Assembly (NCBI RefSeq): GCF_019774615.1
Contig: NZ_CP081496.1
Coordinates: 496,001 to 560,000, forward strand
DNA: 64,000 nt
Origin: Streptomyces sp. BHT-5-2
GTDB lineage: Bacteria > Actinomycetota > Actinomycetes > Streptomycetales > Streptomycetaceae
Direction of reading: 5' to 3'
Every line of letters starts with the position of its first letter. Positions within the stretch are counted from its first letter, which is position 1. The notes under the pieces are model-generated. The model had not been told where the DNA came from, searched no databases, and worked only from the letters and a program-made list of their open reading frames with translations. The translations under genes were made by a program, and so were the position numbers. Positions 8,080-17,090 of this stretch are shown here, one piece after another.

Positions 8080-9621
8080 GTGCCGCACCTCAGTCCCGAA
8101 GAAAGCCACTCCGCACCGCGGTCGGACCGAGCGGCGCGCAGACGCCACCGGGCGCTCTTCCGCGCCATCGACCGACGCCGCAACCCCCGGCTCCGCCGCA
8201 CCGACATCACGGTCACCGACGAACCGACCGTCCGCCGCGCCGTCAAGGCCGCCGCACTCGGCAACGCCATGGAGTGGTTCGACTTCGGGATCTACAGCTA
8301 CCTGGCCCTGACCATCGGCAAGGTCTTCTTCCCCACCGGCAGCTCCACCACCAGCCTGCTCTCCTCCTTCGCCACCTTCGCCGTGGCCTTCCTCGTCCGA
8401 CCACTGGGCGGCGCCTACTTCGGCCCCCTCGGCGACCGCATCGGCCGCAAGAAGGTCCTCGCCCTCACCATGATCATGATGGCGCTGGGCACCCTCTCCA
8501 TCGGCCTCATCCCCTCTTACGACGCCATCGGCCTGTGGTCCCCGGCACTCCTCATCCTCTTCCGCCTCATCCAGGGCTTCTCCACCGGCGGCGAATACGG
8601 CGGCGCCTCCACGTTCATCGCCGAGTACGCACCCGACAAGAAACGCGGCTACTTCGGCAGCTTCCTGGAAATGGGCACCCTGATCGGCTACACCGGCGCC
8701 GCCGGCATCGTCCTCCTCCTCAACACCGCACTCGGCCCGGACACCATGCTCACCTGGGGCTGGCGCGTCCCCTTCCTGATCGCCGGCCCGCTCGGCCTCG
8801 TCGGCCTCTACCTGCGACTGCGACTCGACGAGACCCCGGCCTTCCAGAAGTTCGAGTCCGCACAGAACCACGCCCCGGCCGACACCCCCGGCCACACCGA
8901 GGACGAGTCCGCCCGCCACCCCGCCGACTCCGCGGGCCGGAAACTGGGCGAGATCCTCACCCACCACTGGCCCGCGCTCATCCTGTGCATCGCCCTCGTC
9001 GGCGCCTACAACATCACCGACTACATGCTGCTGTCGTACATGCCGACGTACCTCACGGACACCCTCGACTACGACGAGTCCCACGGCCTGCTGATCCTGC
9101 TGGTCACCATGGTCGTCCTGATCTGCCTGCTCCCCACCGTCGGCAAACTCAACGACCGCTACGGCCGCAAACCGCTCCTGATGAGCGGGATGGTCGGCTT
9201 CCTCGTCCTCGCCATCCCCGCGTTCCTCCTGGTCAAGCGGGGCTCTTTGGTCGCGGTCGGAGGCGGCACGGCCCTGCTGGGCCTCTCCCTCCTCTGCCTC
9301 CTGGGCACCATGTCCGCCGCACTGCCCGCCCTCTTCCCCACCAGCGTCCGCTACGGCTCCCTCTCCATCGGCTACAACCTCGCGGTCTCCCTCTTCGGAG
9401 GCACCACACCCCTGGTCATCACCGCCCTGATGAACGCCTTCCACAAGAACGTCATGGTGCCCGCCTACTACACGATGGGCGCCGCCCTCATCGGCGTGAT
9501 CGCCGTCGCCTGCATGAAGGAGACCGCCCGACAGCCCCTCGAAGGCTCCCCGCCCTCCGTCGCCACCAAGGAGGAGGCGCTCGCCCTCATCGCCGAACGC
9601 ACCCAGGAGCCGCGCTTCTGA
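8080..9621 (+). CDS. MFS transporter, metabolite:proton symporter (ProP/MHS-like)
   Basis: Twelve-helix major facilitator of 513 residues. 'AMEWFDFGIYSYLALTIGKVFFP' near the first helix and 'FLVRPLGGAYFGPLGDRIGRKK' in loop 2-3 are the signatures of the MHS subfamily (proline/betaine, alpha-ketoglutarate and shikimate symporters). The second 'GKLNDRYGRKP' motif lies in loop 8-9. The closest characterised relative in style is ProP, so an osmolyte or carboxylate is the likely substrate. A 45-residue basic tail precedes the first helix. I chose GTG 8080 because GGGAGGA lies 7 bases before it; the frame is open further upstream. Confidence 0.9.
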   Translation: MPHLSPEESHSAPRSDRAARRRHRALFRAIDRRRNPRLRRTDITVTDEPTVRRAVKAAALGNAMEWFDFGIYSYLALTIGKVFFPTGSSTTSLLSSFATFAVAFLVRPLGGAYFGPLGDRIGRKKVLALTMIMMALGTLSIGLIPSYDAIGLWSPALLILFRLIQGFSTGGEYGGASTFIAEYAPDKKRGYFGSFLEMGTLIGYTGAAGIVLLLNTALGPDTMLTWGWRVPFLIAGPLGLVGLYLRLRLDETPAFQKFESAQNHAPADTPGHTEDESARHPADSAGRKLGEILTHHWPALILCIALVGAYNITDYMLLSYMPTYLTDTLDYDESHGLLILLVTMVVLICLLPTVGKLNDRYGRKPLLMSGMVGFLVLAIPAFLLVKRGSLVAVGGGTALLGLSLLCLLGTMSAALPALFPTSVRYGSLSIGYNLAVSLFGGTTPLVITALMNAFHKNVMVPAYYTMGAALIGVIAVACMKETARQPLEGSPPSVATKEEALALIAERTQEPRF

Positions 9622-9737
9622 CCCTGACCGCTCAACCGCTCACCTACCGTGACCACCCCCGCGTTCGATCGTTGCTCAGTTCGAAGGACGAGAGAGCGCA
9701 CGGGGTGGGCCTGGTGCGCCGGAGTTGAGGGGGCATC

Positions 9738-10400
9738 ATGCCGGTGAGTCCGTACACCCGGGAGCGACTGGAGGCCGCGGCGGCGACGTCCCGGACGCTG
9801 TCGGAGGCGCTGGGGAGGCTGGGAGCGGATCCGCGGAGCGCGCAGCGGAACTACCTCCGGGAGCGGATGAGGAAACTGGGGGTGGGCACCTCGCACTTCG
9901 AGCGGGAGGGGGTGCGGTGGACGCCGGAGGTACTCCGGACCGCGGTGTCGGCCTCGACGAACATGTGCGAAGTCCTCCGCCACCTCGGCCTGGAGGTCGT
10001 GGGCGGACACCACACCCACATCAGCCGCCGGATCAGGGCTTACGGGATCGACACTTCGCACTTCACGACTGCGGCCCGCACGGAGAACATGAGGTGCAAC
10101 CAACGCCGCCGAACGGCCGAGGAGATCCTCGTCAAGGCCACATCGGCGCACGCCACGCGCATTCCGAACAGCCGCCTCAAGAGGGCGATGCGTGAGCTGG
10201 GCGTAGCCGAGCACTGCGCCCTGTGCGGAATCGAAGCGGTCTGGCAGGGGGAACCGCTCCCCCTGGAGGTCGACCACCTCGACGGCAACTGGCGCGACAA
10301 CCGGATCGGAAACCTCCGACTCCTCTGCCCCAACTGCCATGCGACGACGGATAGTTATCGAGGGCGGGGCAAGGGACGCGCAAAGGGTGACGCGGCATGA
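9738..10400 (+). CDS. HNH endonuclease with two N-terminal helix-turn-helix-like repeats (copy 1)
   Basis: A 220-residue nuclease-like protein. Residues about 5-52 and 61-110 are two diverged copies of one module, each with an Lxx..EVLRxLG core and ending in '(V/I)(G/D)TSHF', which looks like a DNA-binding helical repeat. The C-terminal HNH/zinc domain has CALCG, then 'LEVDHLDGNWRDNRIGNLR' and CPNCH: two CxxC pairs for zinc and the catalytic His in VDHLDGN. The last four bases overlap the start of a paralogous gene (ATGA). Such proteins are usually homing-type or phage-related nucleases; the target here is unknown. Confidence 0.85.
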   Translation: MPVSPYTRERLEAAAATSRTLSEALGRLGADPRSAQRNYLRERMRKLGVGTSHFEREGVRWTPEVLRTAVSASTNMCEVLRHLGLEVVGGHHTHISRRIRAYGIDTSHFTTAARTENMRCNQRRRTAEEILVKATSAHATRIPNSRLKRAMRELGVAEHCALCGIEAVWQGEPLPLEVDHLDGNWRDNRIGNLRLLCPNCHATTDSYRGRGKGRAKGDAA

Positions 10401-11071
10401 GCAGTGGCGTGCAGTACACCCGCGAGCGACTGGCCGAAGCAGCCACGCAATGTTCCGACATCGACGAGGTCATTGCGTTCTTCGGCACCCAGCCGTACAC
10501 CAGCCTCCGCCGCTACCTCTGCCGGCGCTTCAAGCACTTCGGGATCGACATCTCGCACTTCCGGCACTGCGGCAGTATGACCCGGCGCAAAACTCGCCCC
10601 ACACCCGAGGTTCTGCGCACCGCAGTGGCCGAGTCGGTTTCCCTCGCTGAAGTACTCCGCCGCTTAGGGCGGCCCGGCAATGCGCGCCAGCGCGCGATGC
10701 TGCGCGAGTGGATCGCAGCAGAACGACTCCCGACGGAGCACTTCCTGGGGCAGGCGCATCTGCGCGGGAAGCCCGGCCCCGTGCCTGCCAGGCGCCCCGA
10801 AGAGATCCTGGTCCAGCACGACGGCAGACGGCGCACGACAACCCGTCAGCTGCGACGAGCGCTCCGGGAGGTCGGTGTGCCCGAGCAGTGCGCCAGGTGC
10901 GGCGTCGGCCCCGAATGGCTCGGGAAGCCCATGACGTTGGAGGTCGACCACATCAGCGGGGACTGGAGCGACGACCGCAGGGAGAACCTCCGATTGCTGT
11001 GCCCCAACTGCCACGCGATCACCAGCACCTGGTGCAGGGGAGGGCGACGAGCGGACCGTAGCGCCCAGTAG
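10397..11071 (+). CDS. HNH endonuclease with two N-terminal repeats (copy 2)
   Basis: A 224-residue paralogue of the preceding gene with the same layout: module 1 (about 6-54, ending GIDISHF), module 2 (about 68-116, ending LPTEHF) and a C-terminal HNH/zinc domain (CARCG, 'LEVDHISGDWSDDRRENLR', CPNCH). HNH residues are retained, so both copies could be active. The ATG overlaps the first gene's stop by four bases, so the two are translated from one mRNA and may form a heterodimer. Its stop is only 14 bases before a tRNA gene on the same strand. Confidence 0.85.
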   Translation: MSSGVQYTRERLAEAATQCSDIDEVIAFFGTQPYTSLRRYLCRRFKHFGIDISHFRHCGSMTRRKTRPTPEVLRTAVAESVSLAEVLRRLGRPGNARQRAMLREWIAAERLPTEHFLGQAHLRGKPGPVPARRPEEILVQHDGRRRTTTRQLRRALREVGVPEQCARCGVGPEWLGKPMTLEVDHISGDWSDDRRENLRLLCPNCHAITSTWCRGGRRADRSAQ

Positions 11072-11085
11072 AGTAGGAGCGCTGC

Positions 11086-11160
11086 GGGCCCGTATCCCAG
11101 CTGGCAAGAGGATGCCGGTTTAGATCCGGTATGTCGTGGGTTCAAGTCCCACCGGGCCCA
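11086..11160 (+). tRNA. tRNA-like gene, anticodon UAG, short (class I) variable loop
   Basis: Folds as a complete cloverleaf of 75 nt. Acceptor GGGCCCG/CGGGCCC is 7 of 7 paired. The D arm TCC/GGA has GG in the loop. The anticodon stem GCCGG/CCGGT has a 7-base loop TTTAGAT, the variable loop is 5 nt (ATGTC) and the T arm is GTGGG/CCCAC with TTCAAGT. Discriminator is A and CCA is not encoded. Anticodon 11121-11123 is TAG, which reads CUA (leucine), yet bacterial leucine tRNAs carry a long variable arm that is absent here. Identity is therefore uncertain. It is 14 bases after the HNH pair. Confidence 0.8.
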
Positions 11161-11169
11161 CAGGTAGAT

Positions 11170-11206
11170 CAGGCCCCGTACCTTCAGATCGAAGGTACGG
11201 GGCCTG
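11170..11206. terminator. Bidirectional hairpin terminator
   Basis: Perfect 15-bp stem (CAGGCCCCGTACCTT with its complement) and a 7-base loop, between the tRNA (+) and rdgB (-). It can end both convergent transcripts; only short T tracts follow. Confidence 0.8.
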
Positions 11207-11216
11207 ACTCATTGGT

Positions 11217-11849
11217 TCAGCCCACCAACTCCCGCACCACCGGCGCCAACGCGCGGAACGCCTTGCCCCGGTGGCTGATGGCGTTCTTTTCCGCGGGGGT
11301 CAGTTCGGCGCAGGTGCGGGTCTCGCCGAGGGGCTGGAGGACGGGGTCGTAGCCGAAGCCGCCGGTGCCGGCGGGGGTGTGGCGCAGGATGCCCTCCAGG
11401 GTGCCCTCGACGACGCGTTCGGTGCCGTCGGGGAGGGCGAGGGCCGCGGCGCAGGCGAAGCGGGCGGCGCGGTGTTCGTCGGCGATGTCGGAGAGCTGGG
11501 CGAGCAGCAGGTCGAGGTTGGCCCGGTCGTCGCCGTGCCGGCCGGCCCAGCGGGCGGAGAAGATGCCGGGGGCGCCGCCGAGGACGTCGACGCAGAGGCC
11601 GGAGTCGTCGGCGACGGCGGGCAGGCCGGTGGCGCGGGCCAGGGCGTGTGCCTTGAGGAGGGCGTTCTCGGCGAAGGTGACGCCGGTCTCCTTGACGTCG
11701 GGGACGTCGGGGTAGGCGTCGGCGCCGACGAGTTCGACGTCGAGGTCGGCCGCGTCGAGGATGGCGCGGAGTTCGGCGATCTTGCCGGTGTTGCGGGTGG
11801 CGAGGACGAGGCGGCGGGGGGCTGCCGGGCGGCCGGTCTGTGACTCCAT
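11217..11849 (-). CDS. rdgB: XTP/dITP diphosphatase (non-canonical purine NTP pyrophosphatase)
   Basis: RdgB/HAM1-family house-cleaning enzyme (210 aa) hydrolysing XTP, ITP and dITP to monophosphates. It has the N-terminal 'LVLATRNTGKIAELRAIL' signature, 'TGVTFAENALLKA' with the acidic metal-binding residues, 'ADDSGLCVDVLGGAPG', 'GGFGYDPVL' and 'ISHRGKAF' near the C-terminus. Length is normal for the family. It lies 9 bases downstream of the lipoprotein gene and near rph, a common actinobacterial arrangement (rph-rdgB), so rph, the lipoprotein gene and rdgB probably share transcription. Confidence 0.97.
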   Translation of the reverse strand: MESQTGRPAAPRRLVLATRNTGKIAELRAILDAADLDVELVGADAYPDVPDVKETGVTFAENALLKAHALARATGLPAVADDSGLCVDVLGGAPGIFSARWAGRHGDDRANLDLLLAQLSDIADEHRAARFACAAALALPDGTERVVEGTLEGILRHTPAGTGGFGYDPVLQPLGETRTCAELTPAEKNAISHRGKAFRALAPVVRELVG

Positions 11850-11858
11850 GGGGCGTGA

Positions 11859-12269
11859 TTATTCCTTGTCGCCCGGGGTGCAGACGGTGGTGATCTCGCC
11901 GGCGGCCCGGCTGATGGGGGCGAGGTCAGGGGCCTGGTCGTGGTCGAGGGCGGTGCGGGCCTGTGCGATGCCGTTCTTCATCCGGCCGATGGCCTTGGAG
12001 AGGTCGGGGTCGTGGGCGGATGCGGCGAGGTTCTCGAGGTCGGTGTCGAGGCCGTCGAGGAGCCGGTCGGTCTCCTTGGGGTCGTCGAGGGCGTGGTCGG
12101 CGGCCTTGCGGAGTTTGTCGGCTCCGTCGACGACGGCGCCGGCGGTGTGGGCGCAGTCGACGGCTTTCCGGACGGTGTCGCAGGAGGTGAGCAGGGGTAA
12201 GGCGAGGGCGGTGGCGGCCGTTGCGGCGAGCAGTGCGGCGGCAGGGCGGTGCGGGCGGGGGCGGGGCAT
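11859..12269 (-). CDS. Small lipoprotein, helical
   Basis: A 136-residue predicted lipoprotein. The basic N-terminus (PRPRPHRP) and hydrophobic region are followed by the lipobox L-T-S-C with Cys30. The mature part is rich in Asp, Ala and Lys with heptad-like hydrophobic spacing, suggesting an all-helical domain; a single further Cys occurs near the end (TTVCTPG). No family is recognised. It sits between rph and rdgB, 9 bases before rdgB, so co-expression is likely. Confidence 0.75.
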   Translation of the reverse strand: MPRPRPHRPAAALLAATAATALALPLLTSCDTVRKAVDCAHTAGAVVDGADKLRKAADHALDDPKETDRLLDGLDTDLENLAASAHDPDLSKAIGRMKNGIAQARTALDHDQAPDLAPISRAAGEITTVCTPGDKE

Positions 12270-12438
12270 GGGGCGTTTCTTCCCCGGGGGTGTGCGGGGG
12301 ATGCGTACGAGCCGGGCGCCGGGGTGGGGTGCGGTGCGGTGGGCTCGGCAGGGGAGGAAACGCGGCGGGTGGGGTGCCCGGTGGGTGGTGGGGGCGGGCG
12401 GGGTGGGGTAGGGCCGCCCGCCCCGGAGGTGGGGTCGG

Positions 12439-13170
<732 letters not shown>

Positions 13171-13265
13171 GGTGACGACCCTATCGGCTGTGCCGAGGGC
13201 CCCGTTCCGGTGCGTGGGTGTGCACGGGTGCGGGGCCCTCGGGGGTGATCCGTGGGGGGATCAGC

Positions 13266-13499
13266 TCACATCATGTCTTCGATCTCGGCGGCGATGGGGT
13301 CGGCGTCGGTGCCGATGACGACCTGGATCGCGGTGCCCATCTTGACGACGCCGTGGGCGCCGGCGGCCTTGAGGGCGACCTCGTCGACGAGGGAGGCGTC
13401 GTTGACCTCGGTGCGGAGGCGAGTGATGCAGCCCTCGACCTCTTCGATGTTGTCGAGGCCGCCGAGCCCGGCGACGATCTTCTCAGCCTTGCTGGCCAT
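13266..13499 (-). CDS. nagF: PTS EIIB component, N-acetylglucosamine-type
   Basis: A free-standing EIIB domain of 77 residues that carries phosphate from EIIA to the sugar. The phospho-acceptor Cys24 is in 'EGCITRLRTEV', the hallmark of glucose/GlcNAc-class EIIB domains. It is transcribed divergently from the EIIC gene nagE1, with a DasR operator between them. The layout nagF / nagE1 / nagE2 is that known from Streptomyces coelicolor, where these proteins import GlcNAc; the gene names are taken from that parallel. Confidence 0.92.
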   Translation of the reverse strand: MASKAEKIVAGLGGLDNIEEVEGCITRLRTEVNDASLVDEVALKAAGAHGVVKMGTAIQVVIGTDADPIAAEIEDMM

Positions 13500-13650
13500 G
13501 TCCACTCCTGCTTGTCTCGGCCGTCGGCGCTTCCGCCGTGCGGATTTCACACGGTAACGCACGTTCAGCCCCCTTCCAGGGGCGCTCGTCCGCTCCATGG
13601 CGAAAGATGGCGAATGTCGGAGGGGGTTTCCGGAAGTGCCCCCTCCGACA

Positions 13651-13666
13651 AGTGGTCTACACCACC
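13651..13666. promoter_or_regulatory. dre operator (DasR binding site) between nagF and nagE1
   Basis: AGTGGTCTACACCACC, a near-palindrome matching the DasR-responsive element core (TGGTCTANACCA). DasR is the GntR-family GlcNAc regulator of Streptomyces, released by glucosamine-6-phosphate. The site lies 65 bases before nagE1 and about 150 bases before nagF, so it can control both. Confidence 0.88.
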
Positions 13667-13730
13667 AGTATGCGGCAAGCGGCGGGCCGGGCGGGGGCGG
13701 GGCGGCGCGGGGAGCACCCGGAGGGCGTGG

Positions 13731-15065
13731 ATGAGTGCGGACGCAGCGGGCGCGGAGTCCGGTAAGGGGCCGGAGGGGTCGCTCAGGGACCGGGCGGCGG
13801 GCCTTTTCCAGGGTCTGCAGAAGATGGGCCGCAGTCTCCAGTTGCCGATCGCGGTGCTGCCGGCGGCGGGCATTCTGAACCGGCTGGGTCAGCCGGATGT
13901 CTTCGGTGCGAAGGGGCTCGGCTGGGACGCGGTCGCGAAGGTGTTCGCGGGGGCGGGCGGGGCGCTGCTGGACTCGGGGCTGGGGTTGCCGTTGCTGTTC
14001 TGCGTCGGGGTGGCCATCGGGATGGCGAAGAAGGCGGACGGGTCGACGGCGCTGGCCGCGGTGGTCGGTTTCCTCGTCTACTACTCGGTGCTGCACGCGT
14101 TCCCGTCGGCTTGTGCGGTGGGGCAGAAGTACACCCAGGCCGGTCTGTGGAACGGGGTGTGTGTGGACACCTCGGCGAAGGTCACGCAGGCGGCGTTCCA
14201 GAATCCGGGGGTGTTCGGCGGCATCGTGATGGGGTTCCTCTCGGCCTGGTTGTGGCAGCGGTTCCATCGGGTGCGGCTGGTGGACTGGCTGGGTTTCTTC
14301 AACGGCCGCCGGTTGGTGCCGATCGTGATGGCGTTCGTGGGGCTGGTCTTCGCGGTGTGCGCTCTGTTCGTGTGGCCGCCGGTGGGTGCGGGGCTGATGC
14401 GTTTCAGTGAGTGGCTGACGGCGCTGGGTGCGTGGGGTGCGGGGGTTTTCGGGGTGGCGAACCGTGCGCTGCTGGTGGTGGGGCTGCATCAGTTCCTGAA
14501 CATTCCGCTGTGGTTCCAGTTCGGGAGTTTCACCAAGCCGGACGGGACGGTGGTGCACGGTGACATCAACCGTTTCCTGGCGGGTGATCCGACGGCGGGC
14601 CAGTTCACCACCGGGTTCTTTCCGATCATGATGTTCGCGTTGCCGGCGGCGGCGCTGGCGATGGCGCACTGCGCGCGGCCGCATCGCCGCAAGGAGATCG
14701 CGGGGATGATGCTGTCGGTGGGTCTGACCTCCTGTGTCACGGGGATCACCGAGCCGATCGAATACGGGTTCATGTTCGTGGCGCCGGCGCTGTACGTGCT
14801 GCATGCGGTGCTGACGGGGGTGTCGATGGCGGTGAGCTGGGCGCTGGGGGTGCACGACAGTTTCAGTTTCTCGGCCGGCCTGATCGACTACGTCATCAAC
14901 TGGGGGTTGGCGACGCGGCCCTGGTTGATCATTCCGATCGGTCTGTGTTTCGCCGGGCTCTACTACGTGCTGTTCCGTTTCGCGATCACGAAATTCGATC
15001 TCCAGACGCCGGGGCGGGAGCCGGACGAGGTGGGGGATGCGATGGAGCGCGAGAACGTGAAATAG
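13731..15065 (+). CDS. nagE1: PTS EIIC component, N-acetylglucosamine transporter
   Basis: Membrane permease domain of the glucose-class phosphotransferase system (444 aa, about ten helices). Family features are 'LQLPIAVLPAAGILNRLG' at the first helix, 'GMAKKADGSTALAAVVGFLVY', 'GVANRALLVVGLHQFLNIPLW', 'AGQFTTGFFPIMMFALPAA' and 'CVTGITEPIEYGFMF' with the sugar-binding Glu. It lacks EIIA and EIIB domains and relies on NagF. ATG 13731 has GGAGGG 5 bases upstream; the frame is open much further upstream but without coding signal. It is paralogous to the next gene. Confidence 0.94.
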   Translation: MSADAAGAESGKGPEGSLRDRAAGLFQGLQKMGRSLQLPIAVLPAAGILNRLGQPDVFGAKGLGWDAVAKVFAGAGGALLDSGLGLPLLFCVGVAIGMAKKADGSTALAAVVGFLVYYSVLHAFPSACAVGQKYTQAGLWNGVCVDTSAKVTQAAFQNPGVFGGIVMGFLSAWLWQRFHRVRLVDWLGFFNGRRLVPIVMAFVGLVFAVCALFVWPPVGAGLMRFSEWLTALGAWGAGVFGVANRALLVVGLHQFLNIPLWFQFGSFTKPDGTVVHGDINRFLAGDPTAGQFTTGFFPIMMFALPAAALAMAHCARPHRRKEIAGMMLSVGLTSCVTGITEPIEYGFMFVAPALYVLHAVLTGVSMAVSWALGVHDSFSFSAGLIDYVINWGLATRPWLIIPIGLCFAGLYYVLFRFAITKFDLQTPGREPDEVGDAMERENVK

Positions 15066-15158
15066 GGCCCGTCCGGGAGCGGGCCCGTGGGCTTTCCACG
15101 GGTCGTGGCGGGAACGGGTTTATCCGCAGGTTCCTCGTGGCGGCTCCGCCGTGCTACA

Positions 15159-15174
15159 ACAGGTCTACACCACT
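15159..15174. promoter_or_regulatory. dre operator upstream of nagE2
   Basis: ACAGGTCTACACCACT, 100 bases before the nagE2 start and matching the DasR consensus at nearly all core positions. It indicates that nagE2 has its own GlcNAc-responsive promoter rather than only read-through from nagE1. Confidence 0.82.
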
Positions 15175-15273
15175 TGGTTGGTGTGGATCATGCGGCCGGT
15201 CGGCCGCGTCCCCGAGACGCCGTCATCCCCCACCCCTTTTGCCCGGGCGGCGCCTTGCCCACTGGAGGAAGTT

Positions 15274-16542
<1,269 letters not shown>

Positions 16543-16561
16543 CCGGTAATTCCCGGCCGTT

Positions 16562-16602
16562 GACCCCGGGTTCCCTTCCTTGCCGGAAGGGAACCCGGGG
16601 TC
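16562..16602 (+). terminator. Strong hairpin terminator after nagE2
   Basis: Perfect 18-bp inverted repeat (GACCCCGGGTTCCCTTCC and complement) with loop TTGCC, 20 bases after the nagE2 stop. Confidence 0.88.
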
Positions 16603-16790
16603 TTCCGGTTCTCCGGCAGCCAACTTCCCACTATTTCCCGGAAGTTGCGCCACGGAGATCCGGGTCACCCCGGAAAGGCAAATCGAGCCTTGCCTCGCCG
16701 GCATTCGGCGGATAAGTTACCGGTGAGTCGACGGGGGACGACCACTCCCGTCCGCAAGTTGGTTCACCTGTGAATCAGGAGGGGAATGTC

Positions 16791-17009
16791 ATGAGTCTTT
16801 CTGCTCTTCGTGACATGAAGTTCACCGCGCTCACCGACGAGGAAGCCGCCGCCGCTTCCGGCGAGGGCAAGCCGCGGCTGTCGAAGCTCCAGTGCCAGGC
16901 GATTTACGCCCAGTCGCTGAACCCGTTCGCCTGCGGCGGTTCGATGACCGACTGGTACAAGACCTGGAAGAGCAACGGCTGCGACTACTACGGGAACCCG
17001 TGGGGCTAA
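16791..17009 (+). CDS. Ribosomal peptide precursor, glycocin-like
   Basis: A 72-residue precursor. The leader (1-26) includes 'LTDEEAAAASGEG', a helical segment ending in small residues and Gly as expected for a C39 peptidase. The likely core (27-72) is KPRLSKLQCQAIYAQ / SLNPFACGGSMTDWYK / TWKSNGCDYYGNPWG. Its three cysteines, Cys35, Cys48 and Cys64, fit a helix-loop-helix: Cys35 and Cys64 in or beside two amphipathic helices, Cys48 in a Gly-rich loop (ACGGS) like the glycosylated Cys of sublancin. ATG 16791 has AGGAGGGG 7 bases upstream. Neighbours are a C39 ABC transporter and a glycosyltransferase. Exact cleavage site and modification are inferred. Confidence 0.85.
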   Translation: MSLSALRDMKFTALTDEEAAAASGEGKPRLSKLQCQAIYAQSLNPFACGGSMTDWYKTWKSNGCDYYGNPWG

Positions 17010-17021
17010 AGTCCACTTCCC

Positions 17022-17064
17022 GGCGTGTGCCCTTCTCCTTGAGAAAGGGCACACGCCTGTTTTC
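17022..17064 (+). terminator. Hairpin terminator/attenuator between precursor and transporter
   Basis: A 16-bp stem (GGCGTGTGCCCTTCTC with its complement, one bulged A) and a CTT loop, followed by TGTTTTC. It lies 12 bases after the precursor stop and 27 before the transporter start. Partial termination here would give far more precursor than transporter mRNA, as is usual in RiPP operons. Confidence 0.85.
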
Positions 17065-17090
17065 TGCATTTAGCGCACGGGAGCACTTCG

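Noticed and set aside
16770..16790. Extension of the RiPP precursor to the GTG at 16770
   Set aside because: The AGGAGGGG ribosome site lies inside this extension, 7 bases before ATG 16791, so the later start is favoured.
16791..17009. Reading the precursor as a lanthipeptide or lasso peptide
   Set aside because: No LanB/LanM/LanKC, lasso cyclase or YcaO gene is adjacent; the modifying gene present is a glycosyltransferase.
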